A stretch of DNA of 64,000 nucleotides from Ceratorhiza oryzae-sativae (taxonomy: Eukaryota > Basidiomycota > Agaricomycetes > Cantharellales > Ceratobasidiaceae): assembly GCA_030998015.1 (NCBI GenBank), contig JARWMV010000234.1, positions 1,178,001 to 1,242,000 on the forward strand. Direction: 5' to 3'. Both the position numbers and the translations under genes were made by a program. The notes beneath the pieces were generated by a model, which was given only the letters and a program-made list of their open reading frames with translations, had not been told where the DNA came from and did not search any database. This document shows positions 24,509 to 35,393 of this stretch, piece after piece. Position 1 is the first letter of the stretch. Each line of letters opens with the position of its first letter.

Positions 24509-27500
24509 TCACACCATTGGCGCTACGCTAGGAGACCTCATAGTCCCTGTGTCGCCCCTCGCAAAATCTTTTGCAATCGTCAACATCTCCCTAAAGTCGA
24601 CCTCGGCAAACTTGTTATTATGTTCTTCAAGGTCTACGATGCGGGCCGAGCAACTGGCAAAGTTTGTGAACCCATGAGGGTATGGCATCCCGTTTGTTCC
24701 GATTTCGTTCATATTCTCGGGTGGTGGTACGTTGTCCTGGAGCCCGAGTGGACCCCCACTCGACCCCATGCCCATACCTTGGTTGGCTGCAGCGGCTTGC
24801 GCCTGGAGATTGGATATATGCGATGAACATGCGGCAACGCCTGGCTTGAGCATGTCGACAAGTACTAGAGCGAGCCAATAATAAGGCAGAGCGTCGTTGA
24901 CGAATACAGGCTCTTTTAGACGGGGAACGGTATCCGCAGTGGAAGCAAAGAATCCAGTGGTGCGATTGTAGGACGACGAGGGGGAGCCGGCACTAGTACC
25001 ATCCGTTGCTGGAGACGCCGAGCTTGCACTCGACGTCGAAGGAGAAGTTGCCTGAGGTGCGGTCAGAAGAACGCAGAGTGGATCTAGGTCCCATCCTTCA
25101 CGCCACTATGGGGTAGGTCAGCCCCAGGCAGAATTAGCCTCGAGAAGGCTGAACGTACCTTGGCTAGCGCTCGCATGTAAGCTGACACCACCAAATCGTG
25201 GTCCACCGAGCCTCCATTGATCGTCATCAGCCCATTCGTCACCCAACATTGCGTCACAAAACCACCCTTCGGCTTGCCTTGACCAAAATCGATCAAACCA
25301 CGCAGGAGAGTCATCACGATGACTGTCCTTGCAAATGGCCCGAGCCTAACGGCCGTTACCGCATCTGGCCTGCCATCTGTCACCGGGTTGTTAAATCCAA
25401 AGACAGCTTGCATCGCCATGTCAAGCGTGAGGCCATCAGCTTGGTACCCCCCTGCCTCTGCCAAAGCCGCCCATTCCCCCTCGGTTCCCGCGCTCCACAT
25501 CGATTCGCTCGCAGGTACAGCAAGGTGAATCACGTCGCGTGGGGATATGAGGGAGGGAATGCCGGCTTCAAGGCAGGCGATAGTATCAAGGATGTAGATA
25601 AACCATGCACAACGACGGGAAGTTTCATGGCGAATCCATTTACGCCAGCGGACATCGAGGGTCGAGTCTGCAGGAACAGAGAGCCGCGAAGCAAAGTCCG
25701 CAGAAGGAAGAAACAAGCCAGATTTGCGTACCACCTGTGTTAATGAGATCAATACACCTATCAGATTTATACATCACAGCCTCGCACCTTGACAACGGTT
25801 CCAAGGAATAGGTGACCAATGATTCGTTCAGACGGGTCATCGGATAGGAAAGCGGGAGTGTTGTATATCAGTAGGCTTTGTATGATCGACACTTGGTCAC
25901 AGAGTGGTAGCTTGGCGCTCTGACGAACGAAGGTCTTGACGAGCATGTCTACTTTCTTTTGGGTGGGGAACCTGAGTACAAGAGCTCAAAAAGATTTTGG
26001 CCAAACCAACCTCTGTTCGTACAATGCTTTGTACTCCATCCCAAGGAGCCCCAGGAGCCTTAAGGGTGAGTGGCTCACCGAGCATATCCTTAAGTTTATA
26101 CTCTTCCGGATTAAGTCCCCCAACGGTACACATAGCAAACGCAAGCCAATGGGGCGACTCCGAGAGCTTAAAGGTTGGTCGATGAATCAATGGGAAACGA
26201 ACGAGATGCTCCGAGAGTGTTCTAGCGGCAAATCTTGACAAACTGGCCAGGGGCGGCAAAAGCCAGTGAGGAATTGTATAACATCCTGCAAATAGCCCTG
26301 GAGGTATGCTACAAATGGGATCAAGCGTTGGTGTGAAAACGAAGAGGCTGATAGCGCATACGCACTAGAATTTATCTGAAACATCCAACGCTGTGCCCAC
26401 TTTTTGATTGACCCATCGACACTCTGCATTCAATGCATTCCTTTCTGGGGAGAGGAGGTCCGCTTCAAGCTCTTCGGCGACTGTCATGTCCCCAAGCAGG
26501 TAGGATTCCAGGAGGGGGTCGATTGGGATATCACCTACGCTTGATGTCCCATTCCGAGGCGCATTCTCGTTCCCGCCGCTCCGGGGTCGACGTTGTGGGA
26601 ACGTATACCAGCTCCCGAACTGGGTGACTTCTGGGCCGGATTTTGGAAGGATGGCGTTTGTCGTGTTAAACATGGAGAGAGGGGGGAGTGATGCCCAAGA
26701 TGGCACCAGGCTTCCCCCTGTGAACGAAGATGGAGAGGGCGCTTCAACTGATGTAATCGATTGAGTCTCTGGAGTAGTTTGCATCAGCGAAGTGAAACTG
26801 CTGGGGGAGCTGTTCACTGGGAAAAAGTGATCAAAGCCGCTAGAGAGATCGCTTGATAGAGCAACGGACGAAGGGGGGGACGGCTCGTGAACCGACCGAG
26901 CCGAGATTTCCTTATTCAACGTGGTAACCCCAGGGGACAAGCTTGCCTCTGGGGAGCTCGAGTGTTCCTCCTGCTGCATACAAGTTAACGCAGCTCGAGC
27001 CCTTCCAAGAGGCCTGAACTTGCCTGTCTCGATCTGCCCTGAGGGCGCTTCGTCAGCCCTGCAGCCTTGAGTTTGGCACGACCAGAGGTAACAGGGGGAG
27101 TCGGCATCGACCCGCCCTCCGCTTGTGAATCAAGCATGGCATTGGCCTCTCGTATCGCTTCGGCCTCTGGATGACATCGGCGACGGTGTCTCAGTAGGAC
27201 ATCGCTAAGGGTAGCCGGTGGGATTAAAAATCAGTCAGTACGACCGATGGATGAATGGCATAGAATGGCACAAAATGCTATGAGCGGTACCTTCGAGCAA
27301 AGCTTTTCATACACTCTTCACATTGGAACGGTCTTGTCTCTGTGTGCTTACGTTCATGACCTGCAGGCAGCCGGGGTGGTCAGATTCGGGGAGCTCTGTC
27401 CATCTTGCTGAGAGGACGCACGTCTCAGATATTCCATCCGTGAGTACGTAGCAGAACATTCCGAACAAGTAAAGACGGGTTTTGAGCCAGATGCTTGCAT

Positions 27501-27515
27501 GGTTTGAACCGACAT
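24509..27515 (-). CDS. C2H2 zinc-finger transcription factor with fungal_trans domain
   Basis: Likely RNA polymerase II regulator. ATG 27515 gives MSVQTMQASGSKPVF, then two C2H2 fingers: CSECSATYSRMEYLRRHERKH (C-x2-C-x12-H-x3-H) and CEECMKSFARSDVLLRHRRR ending CH. Both fingers are interrupted by introns. A Ser/Pro-rich linker follows (about 26365-27140). The fungal_trans (middle homology) region includes PLIHRPTFKLSESPHWLAFA at about 26140-26200 and RHETSRRCAWFIYILDTIAC at about 25560-25650. The C terminus has a Gly/Met-rich part (ANQGMGMGSSGGPLGLQ) and stops with TGA at 24509. The pairing of two C2H2 fingers with fungal_trans replaces the more common Zn2Cys6 knot. Target genes cannot be told. 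It converges with GluRS. Confidence 0.85.
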
Positions 27516-28075
27516 TACGAACAGGGGTTAGCCAAGACAGCAAGAACAACAGACGATGAGGCGTTGGTCCAGCAGTCGTGGTCGGCGCTGGATGCTTTAT
27601 CCAAATCTTGGGGTCAGGTGCGTCACAGGCGATAACAGAGCCACATTGTGACTCACGCTTCGCTCAGGGCTTATCTTTGCTATATTTTTTTGCTTCTTTT
27701 TCCGCTCCTGCAGTCGCAGACAAGCGCAACCTGGCCCGCAGCAATAACACAAATTCGAACACAGCCTCTTACCCACTTACGCGTACCCTGCCGAAGACCA
27801 CGATATTTGCCGGCTCAACCAGCGTCTATCAGACAACCATTGCCAAGTCACCATTATCATATAAGTCCTCATATCAGCCAGCCGCCATTCCAGAACGGCA
27901 GACATGATGCAAAAAAAAAATGAAAAAAGCACAACATAGAGTCTTGGGTATGCGAACAAATGCGTAGGCTGTGCGTTGTACGGATGCAAGTGTAATCAAT
28001 AAAACAGATCTTCATTGGCGAGTCGCGCGGGTGCGCATCATTAGATAGGGCATTCTAAGCGGGGATCGGAATTTC
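27516..28075. other. Intergenic, promoter side of the C2H2 regulator
   Basis: 560 bp between the regulator's ATG and the KRE6-type stop. Pyrimidine-rich plus strand at 27660-27720; a nine-A run at 27911-27919. No gene or RNA seen. Confidence 0.5.
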
Positions 28076-30366
28076 CTAGTAACATTTGTCGTAGAGGCTA
28101 TTTCGTGGGAAGGTAAAGTTGGCATCCTTCCAGGTCGTGATGTTGGGGTTGGTATATGCGACGATATGCCTTGTGCAATTAGTAAGCATCCGATGGCGCA
28201 GGGGTAAAAGCGAGCATAGGGGTGACTAATAGAAGACTTACTTGTCGATGTAGTCGGCCGTAGGATAATCAGATGGGTCACACCCAACATTCTCATGGCC
28301 AGCGCGCTGGTAGACACGAACATAATCAACCAACATAACAGCGGGGAATTTTATATTCTTGAAATCGATGGATTGGAAACTTGGCGACAGACCGAGGTTC
28401 AGGATGATGTACTACACAGCCAGCATGAGTCCGCAGCGCGTGCCAAGAGCAAAAACGACGTACCATTGGTTCTTCAGAAATGATCCTATCAGAAATTTGT
28501 GAAACGCTATCCCCTTGAATAGCGCTCGCTGTCGCCGTCCACATCTCTCGGCCATCCAACGTCCAGGTTATAAATCCCTCGCTCCGTTTTTTGCGATTGC
28601 TCCAGTATTCGAACCCGTACGTTCCATAGCCGCCTCCTCCCAATACATAATTGCCCGCGTGTGTTTCGCTCACGCAGGAGATACATTGCTGATATGGGCC
28701 GCCCCTGTACGTATTAAGGGCTGTGACATCGTTGTTGTATAAGACCGTGGCAGGGGTAGTGTTGGCAAAATAATACCCGTAGTTGAACGGTGCTACCTGG
28801 AGGGACTGCGAGACCTCGCCCACTCGCTTCCAAGTGTTGATTTGAGCCTCGAGAATATCTATTTCTGGTGCACCCCGTCCGCGCGATACAGTAGGGCCGG
28901 GGTGGTCCGACCCCGGACACGTGCATGCCGAAAGGCGTTGACCAGGTAGTCTAGATAGCTCGGATTGGAAAACGGGTGTAGGTGTGTTGTCCGGGTTGAG
29001 TTGTTGAGGAAAAGTGCCGATGTCACACGCGTCATAGCTGTACGGCCAAGTTCCCTCGGTAGTAGCTCCATAACCTGCGCGCCCGAGGTTACCCATAGTC
29101 CACGCACCGGGCCAGAAACCGGCAGTGACCGAATCACCGGGAAGAGAGACAGCAACCTCTATATAGCCAGTCGTAAAACAGAATTTGTTCCACGTCTGAA
29201 TCATCCCGGACCTCCAATTCAGGTCATGGTTTCGAACTTCTTCAATGGTAATTACGAGAGCTCCGTTCTTGGTAGTTACCTGGCCTGCGGAATGGATTAG
29301 CGAGCACCGCTTTCGGTAAAGAATTCAAGTCACCTGGATCATACCACTCCAAGTCCCCAGTCGGCCAATAGTGGTAGTCCATGGCCTCCCAGAAAGGATC
29401 ATCGCCAGGATAGAAGGATCTGCCCTCCGTCTCAAATTCGTCGCTGAAAACCAAGTTGTACTTTTGCCCGTCAAACCCGGTGCGAGTCTTGGCACTCTGA
29501 GGTGTATCCTTGTCGATCAAGCTCGGCAGATTGGGCAAGTCGGGAACTTGTCCAGTCGCATTGACGCCTCCCAAGTTGTAGCCGCCCCTATAAATCGGCC
29601 GTTTTGTAAAGTTGACGATAACGGGATAACCGGCGAAAAGAATGATGAGACCTCCACAAAGGAGAATGATCATTCCCATGTTCATCCACCCTCGGGCGCT
29701 GAAAAGATCCCATTGGCGATCGAGGCGGCGTAGAGCAGCCGGAGAAGGGTTGTGGAGCTCGTCGTCGAGCTCAGGATCTTTTATATCGTAGAGGAGCCCG
29801 CCAGCAGCCGTAGTAGTAGAAGTCGCGCCTCCTGGTGCAATAGATCGCCGGTTAGATTGCTGGCGCGCAGGGAGCAGCCGCTCCTTGCCGTCGTGCGAGT
29901 GGCTCGACTGCGAGGGAGTGTGCGTAAAGCGCGACACCGAGCCCTGCCGTCGATGCCCCTGAGCCTCGCGGGGCAGTGGAGCATGGTTCTGGGCGGGACT
30001 GTGTTCGTACTAAGGTTTTCGGCAACACGTGTGAGCAGATGCACGCCTCCTGGGCATGTGGTGGATACTCACTGAGTAGGGGCCATAGGCACCTCCAATC
30101 GCGGCCGTCGCGACAGCATGCGTCGTCTCCGTGCGAGGGTAGTCGACCGACGACTGGCTGCGGACATGGCTGTAGCGGGGGCGCGACGATCCCGACTGGG
30201 GTCTGGCGCCATGGGGGGCAGATGAGGACGGAACTGGAGCGGGCGAAGTCGAGGGCTGGACATATGGAGTGCGGGTGTATGCGCGCGCACCGCGGGGGCT
30301 GGTGCTCGCGACGGGGGCGTAGGTCGTGTCGTTGCCTCGCGACTTGTGCAGCCGTCGGTCGGACAT
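28076..30366 (-). CDS. KRE6: KRE6/SKN1-type beta-1,6-glucan synthesis protein (GH16)
   Basis: Type II membrane protein of the secretory pathway needed for beta-1,6-glucan in the cell wall. ATG 30366 (MSDRRLHKSRGND) opens a long Ser/Pro/Arg-rich cytosolic tail. One membrane anchor follows at about 29605-29690 (MGMIILLCGGLIILFAGYPV). The GH16-like domain runs over the remaining exons: YNLVFSDEFETEGRSFYPGD, MIQTWNKFCFTTGYIEVAVS, and the catalytic strand APEIDILEAQINTW (about 28840-28880). FITWTLDGREMW, YVRVYQRAGHENVGCDP and a terminal FPRNSLYDKCY with TAG at 28076-28078 complete it. Order, anchor and Cys-bearing tail match SKN1/KRE6. Splicing is consistent, for example DPG joined to QVTTKNGALVI. 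It is divergent from family member A across about 400 bp. Confidence 0.93.
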
Positions 30367-30770
30367 CGTGTGCGCGTGGTCGTGCTGGTCGTGGCCCGAT
30401 CCACATCCAACAAAACTAGATATCACGTGAGCATTGCACAGCCAGTGGCGGCCCTCGACCAGCCACCGCACGGACCTACGCTAGCCACCCCTTGCTCCAT
30501 GCGCACGGGCCTCAACTGCTGCGACAGGATACAATGATTACATGCTCGCGCGCAGCAAACAAGAGCCGCCAGGCCGACTGCTAAGCTCCATTTTGATCGA
30601 TTTAGCTAAGGGCAGCTGCTTCGCTCGGAGCTACAGCATTTTCAATTCGTACTTCCCGTCGTGCCTCGGCAGGGGCGCGCTCAAAGTAGGCATCATCAAG
30701 CAAAGTTCCGCCCGAGATTTGGTAGTACTTAAGAGATAGCAAGGGGGCTGCATCACTCCCCACATCCAGC
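30367..30770. other. Divergent intergenic region
   Basis: 404 bp between the KRE6-type ATG (minus) and the member A ATG (plus), probably carrying both promoters. No coding or RNA feature seen. Confidence 0.5.
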
Positions 30771-31478
30771 ATGCCTCAGTTCCCCTTGTCTGCGAGCAGG
30801 CAAAGCGACAGCAACCCCCATGCTCCTGCTTTTTTCGTACGTAAAGCGAGGCTTACCGTGTACAGCGCGATACTCACATATGCCCAGTGGCCACCCAATA
30901 TTACCGCTCTGGAGCGGATTGCGCTTAGCTCGCCAGGCGACCTTCGACAGAGCCTGAGGCAAGTCTTACATTCACCGCCCCATGACACGTCAATACTTAT
31001 CAGCCCTGATAGCGACTACTTGGATGAGCCTGTCCAAGTATCGGTTGTCTGGGACACTCCGCGCGAGATGGGCGGTCGTACGGTCCATACCCGTCTCATG
31101 AACCTATCCCACTCCCACAGAATCGTCTGCACCTCCTTGGCCACCATTCGCCTGTCGAACGCCGCCGACTCTGCACACACCACAGCTTACCTCAAATCTA
31201 CCCCCCTTCCGTTTGATGTCAACCCCAAATTCACACTGCTCGCGGCCGGGATCGAGAAACGCATCACGGCGGGAGCTGTCCGCGATGTCCTCTGGCGGCG
31301 TTACTCGCTCACAGCCCCGGGCGTGGAATGCGAAGTCGAAGAATCATTTGCGAACCGCGAGATATTCGCCAACCCCGCAGCTGCGCAGTACTGGGCCAGC
31401 AAGCATATGCCAGACTTGATCTCCAAGCTTCACCCTAGCCCGATGCCTAGTCCTCGCATGGCCTTGCTTGCCGCTTGA
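30771..31478 (+). CDS. Unnamed family member A; possible chorismate-lyase/UTRA-like fold
   Basis: Opens at ATG 30771 (MPQFPLSASRQSD). A probable 51-nt intron at 30837-30887 (gtacgt...cccag) is in frame and stop-free, so it can be read through; splicing gives about 218 residues. Blocks are WPPNITALERIALSSPGDLR, EPVQVSVVWDTP, a VCTSLATIRLS strand, PKFTLLAAGIE, LWRRYSLTAPGVECEVEESF and NREIFANP. It is clearly related to the gene at 46997-47820: GLERIAL, VxxxWxTP, LWRxYxL, ECExxExF and RxxFAxP all align, and the first intron falls at the same place before WP. The order (N-terminal helix ending GDL, strand, R-x-strand, late WR-Y then E-F-P) recalls UbiC/UTRA proteins. That fold link is inference; no enzyme activity can be claimed. 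Confidence 0.75.
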   Translation: MPQFPLSASRQSDSNPHAPAFFVRKARLTVYSAILTYAQWPPNITALERIALSSPGDLRQSLRQVLHSPPHDTSILISPDSDYLDEPVQVSVVWDTPREMGGRTVHTRLMNLSHSHRIVCTSLATIRLSNAADSAHTTAYLKSTPLPFDVNPKFTLLAAGIEKRITAGAVRDVLWRRYSLTAPGVECEVEESFANREIFANPAAAQYWASKHMPDLISKLHPSPMPSPRMALLAA

Positions 31479-31656
31479 ACTCCCTGATTGAAATATTGCT
31501 CCAAGTAAAATTATTGTAATCAAACTGTACTCGTATTTTACCTTGTTGTTTAAACATGTACCATACCAAAATACTATTTGCTTCCCCAGTACCGTTAAAA
31601 TACAGTATGTCAATTAATTCTACTAAATACAGATGCTTCAACTCGTCCAAACACAA

Positions 31657-32814
31657 TTAGAACTTGTACACCTGCTCCTTGATATATCCCAAATCTTTCA
31701 ACGCACCACCCAATTCACCCTGCGCGAAGCCATCCTTTGGGCCAGATACAGCAGCAACCTGCCCTGGAGGACCTATATAAAACCACCCATTCAATGGCCT
31801 GATCCTCGCTACTAGAAGGAAAAGCTTACCACACACGAATATCATAACCTTGCTCCCAAGTTCTGGGCCCGGCAAGTAGCTCTTGATGACATTCGCGTCG
31901 ATCCGACCCTTGGCTCCTGTCCAAGTGTCGTCTGGGCGGGAGATGATGTGCATGACCTATAGCGAGAACAGCTTAGCGATCGAGCCATAGCTTTCACCGG
32001 TGTATATACCCACCTCGAATCGCCCATTGCTCTTCGCAGCCATTTCGTCCAACTCCTCCTTGATGAGAACGTCCGCAGGAGTAACATTTCCAAAAATCAA
32101 CTTGAACTTGGTCTTCTCATCCGGCTGAGCAAGCGAATGCTGAAGAACCTGGAAGATAGGAGTACTAGAACACAGCTCGGGTCAGCCACAGTAGCGATAT
32201 ACTCGCCCCCCCCCCACCCCAACCCGCAGAAAACAAGAAAGGAAACGCACATTCCGCTACCACCCGCGATCGCCCCAACTTGGTCATACTGGTTCGCAAC
32301 CCACGCGAGCTTGGGAATCGGGCCTTTGATCTTGATCGTCTGGCCGATCGTCATGCTGTGGATGTAGCTCGAGAGCTTGCCTGATACGGTAACGAGAATA
32401 AGTCTATGTTTGGGTAGGCGCAAGATGCGGGGAGAGTACCGTCTGGGTAGCGTTTGATCACGAGCGCGAGCTCTCCAGGAGTGTCGGGCGCAGACACTGG
32501 GGTATACGGACGCTGAACGGGCCTAGATAAAAGCGTTTGGTTTTTCTGCTCAACTCGAACCGATAAGCCTTACTCACTTGCCATCAGCATCATCCGGCCC
32601 CTTGACATAGATGGCGCTCGCGACAGGAAGAAGGGACGCAGTCCCCTCGGGCAAACCAAACACAAATCTACCCACAACCAAATCAGTAATGGGTGGCAAC
32701 ATAATAAAGCAGGTGGGCATACTTGGAAGTGTTGTGATTGTATTTGACAATCTGTTTGAGAGGGAAGTCCCTGAAATCAGCAGCGTCGAGAGCAGTGACA
32801 AGAGTGGCAACCAT
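31657..32814 (-). CDS. NADH-cytochrome b5 reductase (no obvious anchor)
   Basis: Flavoprotein that moves electrons from NADH to cytochrome b5. ATG 32814 gives MVATLVTALDAADFRDFPL. FAD-binding motif RPYTPVSAP (about 32490-32520) and IKIKGPIPKLAW follow, then the NADH-binding GAIAGGSGM/TPIFQVLQ, interrupted by an intron at about 32160-32250 that holds a ten-C run. KFKLIFGNVTPADVLIKEEL and the late VMIFVCG/PPGQ pair complete the domain, ending IKEQVYKF with TAA at 31657. The start is supported by a TATA box 55-62 bp upstream. With this start there is no N-terminal membrane segment, unlike CBR1 or MCR1. The upstream frame is open but also carries no hydrophobic stretch. It may be a soluble form or have an unseen upstream exon. 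Confidence 0.88.
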
Positions 32815-32868
32815 GGTGTCGAGAATTAAAGAAGAGTGGAGTACTGGACGGATCTGAGATGCTGGTGA

Positions 32869-32876
32869 TTTATATA
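32869..32876 (-). promoter_or_regulatory. TATA box of the cytochrome b5 reductase gene
   Basis: On the minus strand it reads tatataaa, 55-62 bp ahead of ATG 32814, a fitting place for a short 5' UTR. Confidence 0.55.
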
Positions 32877-33553
32877 CCGCCTCTGTGCTGAGGATGCGTG
32901 GGAACACGGTTATCCAAGTGTGCGGCCGGACGGGGGTTGGAAGGCAAGTGAGTTCAGGCGGCGAGCGCGCATACAGCTGCCGAGTAAGAACAAAAAAGTC
33001 GACTATCCCCGAAGCTCGGAAGCCCTGGCGGGTATACATATTGGTAGGCTTCCGAGACGTGTGTCTTCTGTCCGCGGTTTCAGCCCTCAAAACAAGCTAA
33101 CGCAGCCACATGAATAAATAAAAAAGAACAGAAAATTCAATTGAGACTCGTCAGAAGGGGAATTATACACAAGGTAACATTCAAAAACACCGTCCTGCGA
33201 CCGAGATCGCGACAAGAGCCGACGGGTATTTCCGCCAAAATAAAAGAAATTTGATTACAACCAACCACCACGAGGACAGAAGGCCAGGAATAAGACCAGG
33301 GTCGTAAGAGAGAGTAAAGCTAAAGAAAGAATGGTATTTGGCGTTTATTTGGTTTACCGAAACGTGTGGACAAAAACAGAGCCAATAAAGAGTGGACGGG
33401 AAAGGGGTATCCCAAGTGGGGTGCGCGTTAAGGTACCAGAGAGAATAACATAGCACAACAAGCTGCCAAGTGCCTGCACACACATATACAAGTACGCGGT
33501 CAACACGCATGCATCCGCCAGCGGGGACAGAACGGTACCGACAGACGATGCCA
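32877..33553. other. Intergenic region
   Basis: About 680 bp between the reductase promoter and the stop of the next minus gene. Open frames here overlap each other on both strands and show no domain. Confidence 0.45.
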
Positions 33554-35238
33554 TTACATCACGCGGTCCCAGGCACGACGCTTTCCCTGTTGGTGGCGAC
33601 GAATCTTCTTGACGGCAACAGGAAGGTTGTCTTGCTTCTGCTCCTGACCAAAGGCGCGGGCAATCAAATTCTCGCTACGCCTGAGGTCGGTGGGGGCGGC
33701 TGTAGGCACAACAGCGGTAGTGCTAGGACGGACAGAGGTGCTTGCGTGGGTAATCTTGACGAGACCGCCGGTATGAGACGATGTAGTCGTAGCCGGGATT
33801 GAAGATCCTCCGGGCCCATTCATACCTTCTTCGGCAGAACCACCGAACGTCTTGGGACGGGTGTGCTCTGGGTTGTTATGGGTGAAATACCAACCTGAGA
33901 GTGGTAACGTGAGTTGGAGCGGTTTTTTTCACGGTCTACACAATGGGACATACCGGCACCAATGCTACCAGCAATGCAGATGAGCAGGATGATGGCAACA
34001 ATCCATATGCACCGGGACATGCTGGATTGGCGTGACTGAGCGCCTTTGAGCCATTGACTATATCAAATGTGGGGATGAAACGCGAAGAAGCACAGAAAGA
34101 ATAGTAAGATTTCATCAAGCAATGGTCAGCAAATGAAGATGCAGACCTTGTCTTCTGTGTAGCGGGCTTTGCATTTTCTTGCTTGGCAACCATACTGAAT
34201 CGACGCCAGAAGTCATCTCCTTTTTCACCGCGACGGGCGAGCAAGGTTTCTTCCTTGTTGCCGCGGAGGATCGGCTGCGAGGGACGTGAGCAGATTGTCT
34301 GAAAATAACAAAGGGGCTGCTTACCGTGGACGATTTGTCTTCAAAATTGACAACGCGGGGTGGGGCAGCAAAGACAGGCGTGATGGGCGTAGAGGGGGCT
34401 TGTAGAGGGTGAGGGTGAAGGCCCTCGTTGGGTGTGCCAGGAATTGAACCTATGTCCCAGTCAGATAGGAATGGGCGACGAGGCTAACATACATACCAAA
34501 CCCCGCAGAGGAAGGAGTGCCTGCGCCGCCGTTGGCTGGTGGTGCCATGAACGCCGCCGTGGGCTTTGCCGGTCCGCGGGCATCGAATTCGGCGCGGAGA
34601 TTAGCACTGGGCGGGGCTGGAATCTGGACGTTAAGCGCGGGAGGTTGTTGTTGTTGAGAGCTATGTACGTCAAACGCAGCCTGACGGCTGGGGGAGTTGG
34701 GGGCGTAGACCGGACGGGGAGAGACGAGAGACGACTGCCCAGTAGGGGAAGGTGTACGAGACGAGGAGGGGTTGGCCGAGAGAGGAGCACCAGCACCGGG
34801 TACGGGCTTGGTGTCAGTCGGCATCCGGCCTGAGGCGGGAGGCGAGTAAGGGGGCGCGGGCGACGTAGGCGTACGTGTGGGTGACGTCGGAGACAGCGTC
34901 GGGCTATTCATCTGAGCAGCAGCAGCGTAGAGCCCGGCACGGCCGCTGTTGTCGGCGTTGCGTTGGGGCGGAACAGAATGCAGGTCCGTCTCGTCGTCTG
35001 AATCTGAGTCAATTGCGAGCAGAGCGCCGCCAATGCCGGCGGAGGCATCGCCTCGAGAGTCGCGGTTGTCGAGATAGTTGTCGTAAGTGTTGTAGGCAGA
35101 TGTGCGCGCGTTGGGATTGTCGACTGGGGGGCGGGGCAGGCGGGTCCTGCTCGGCGCCGGGGAGGTTTCAAACACGCTGTCGTCGTCGTCGGTTGCGTAG
35201 GGCGGTCTGCCAGCCAGGGGGGCGCTGCGTTGGGCCAT
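33554..35238 (-). CDS. Single-pass membrane protein with disordered N-terminal tail, unknown
   Basis: ATG 35238 (MAQRSAPLAGRPPYATDD) begins a tail of about 300 residues rich in Pro, Ser and Ala, with a short Gln run. Next comes the block RRGEKGDDFWRRFSMVAKQE (about 34185-34245), then QWLKGAQSR and one membrane segment, SRCIWIVAIILLICIAGSIG (about 33955-34025). Beyond it is a Thr/Ser-rich part with HNNPEHTRPKTFGG and a basic end (VKKIRRHQQGKRRAWDRVM), stop TAA at 33554. The WRRFSM block plus membrane segment seems typical of a conserved basidiomycete family without a known role; I cannot name it. It is divergent from PLD1, with only 155 bp between start codons, so a shared promoter is likely. 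Confidence 0.75.
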
Positions 35239-35393
35239 GGTAAACGAATGTGGTATCAGACACGGAAGGGGAGGAAAACGAAACTAATGGCAAGAACGAA
35301 AAAAGGTCACGTGATAATTGTTCCTCGCGCACGTGAGGTGACGCAGTGAGCTATTCTCGTAAGTGCGGGCCTCCACTAACACCAACTACCGCC

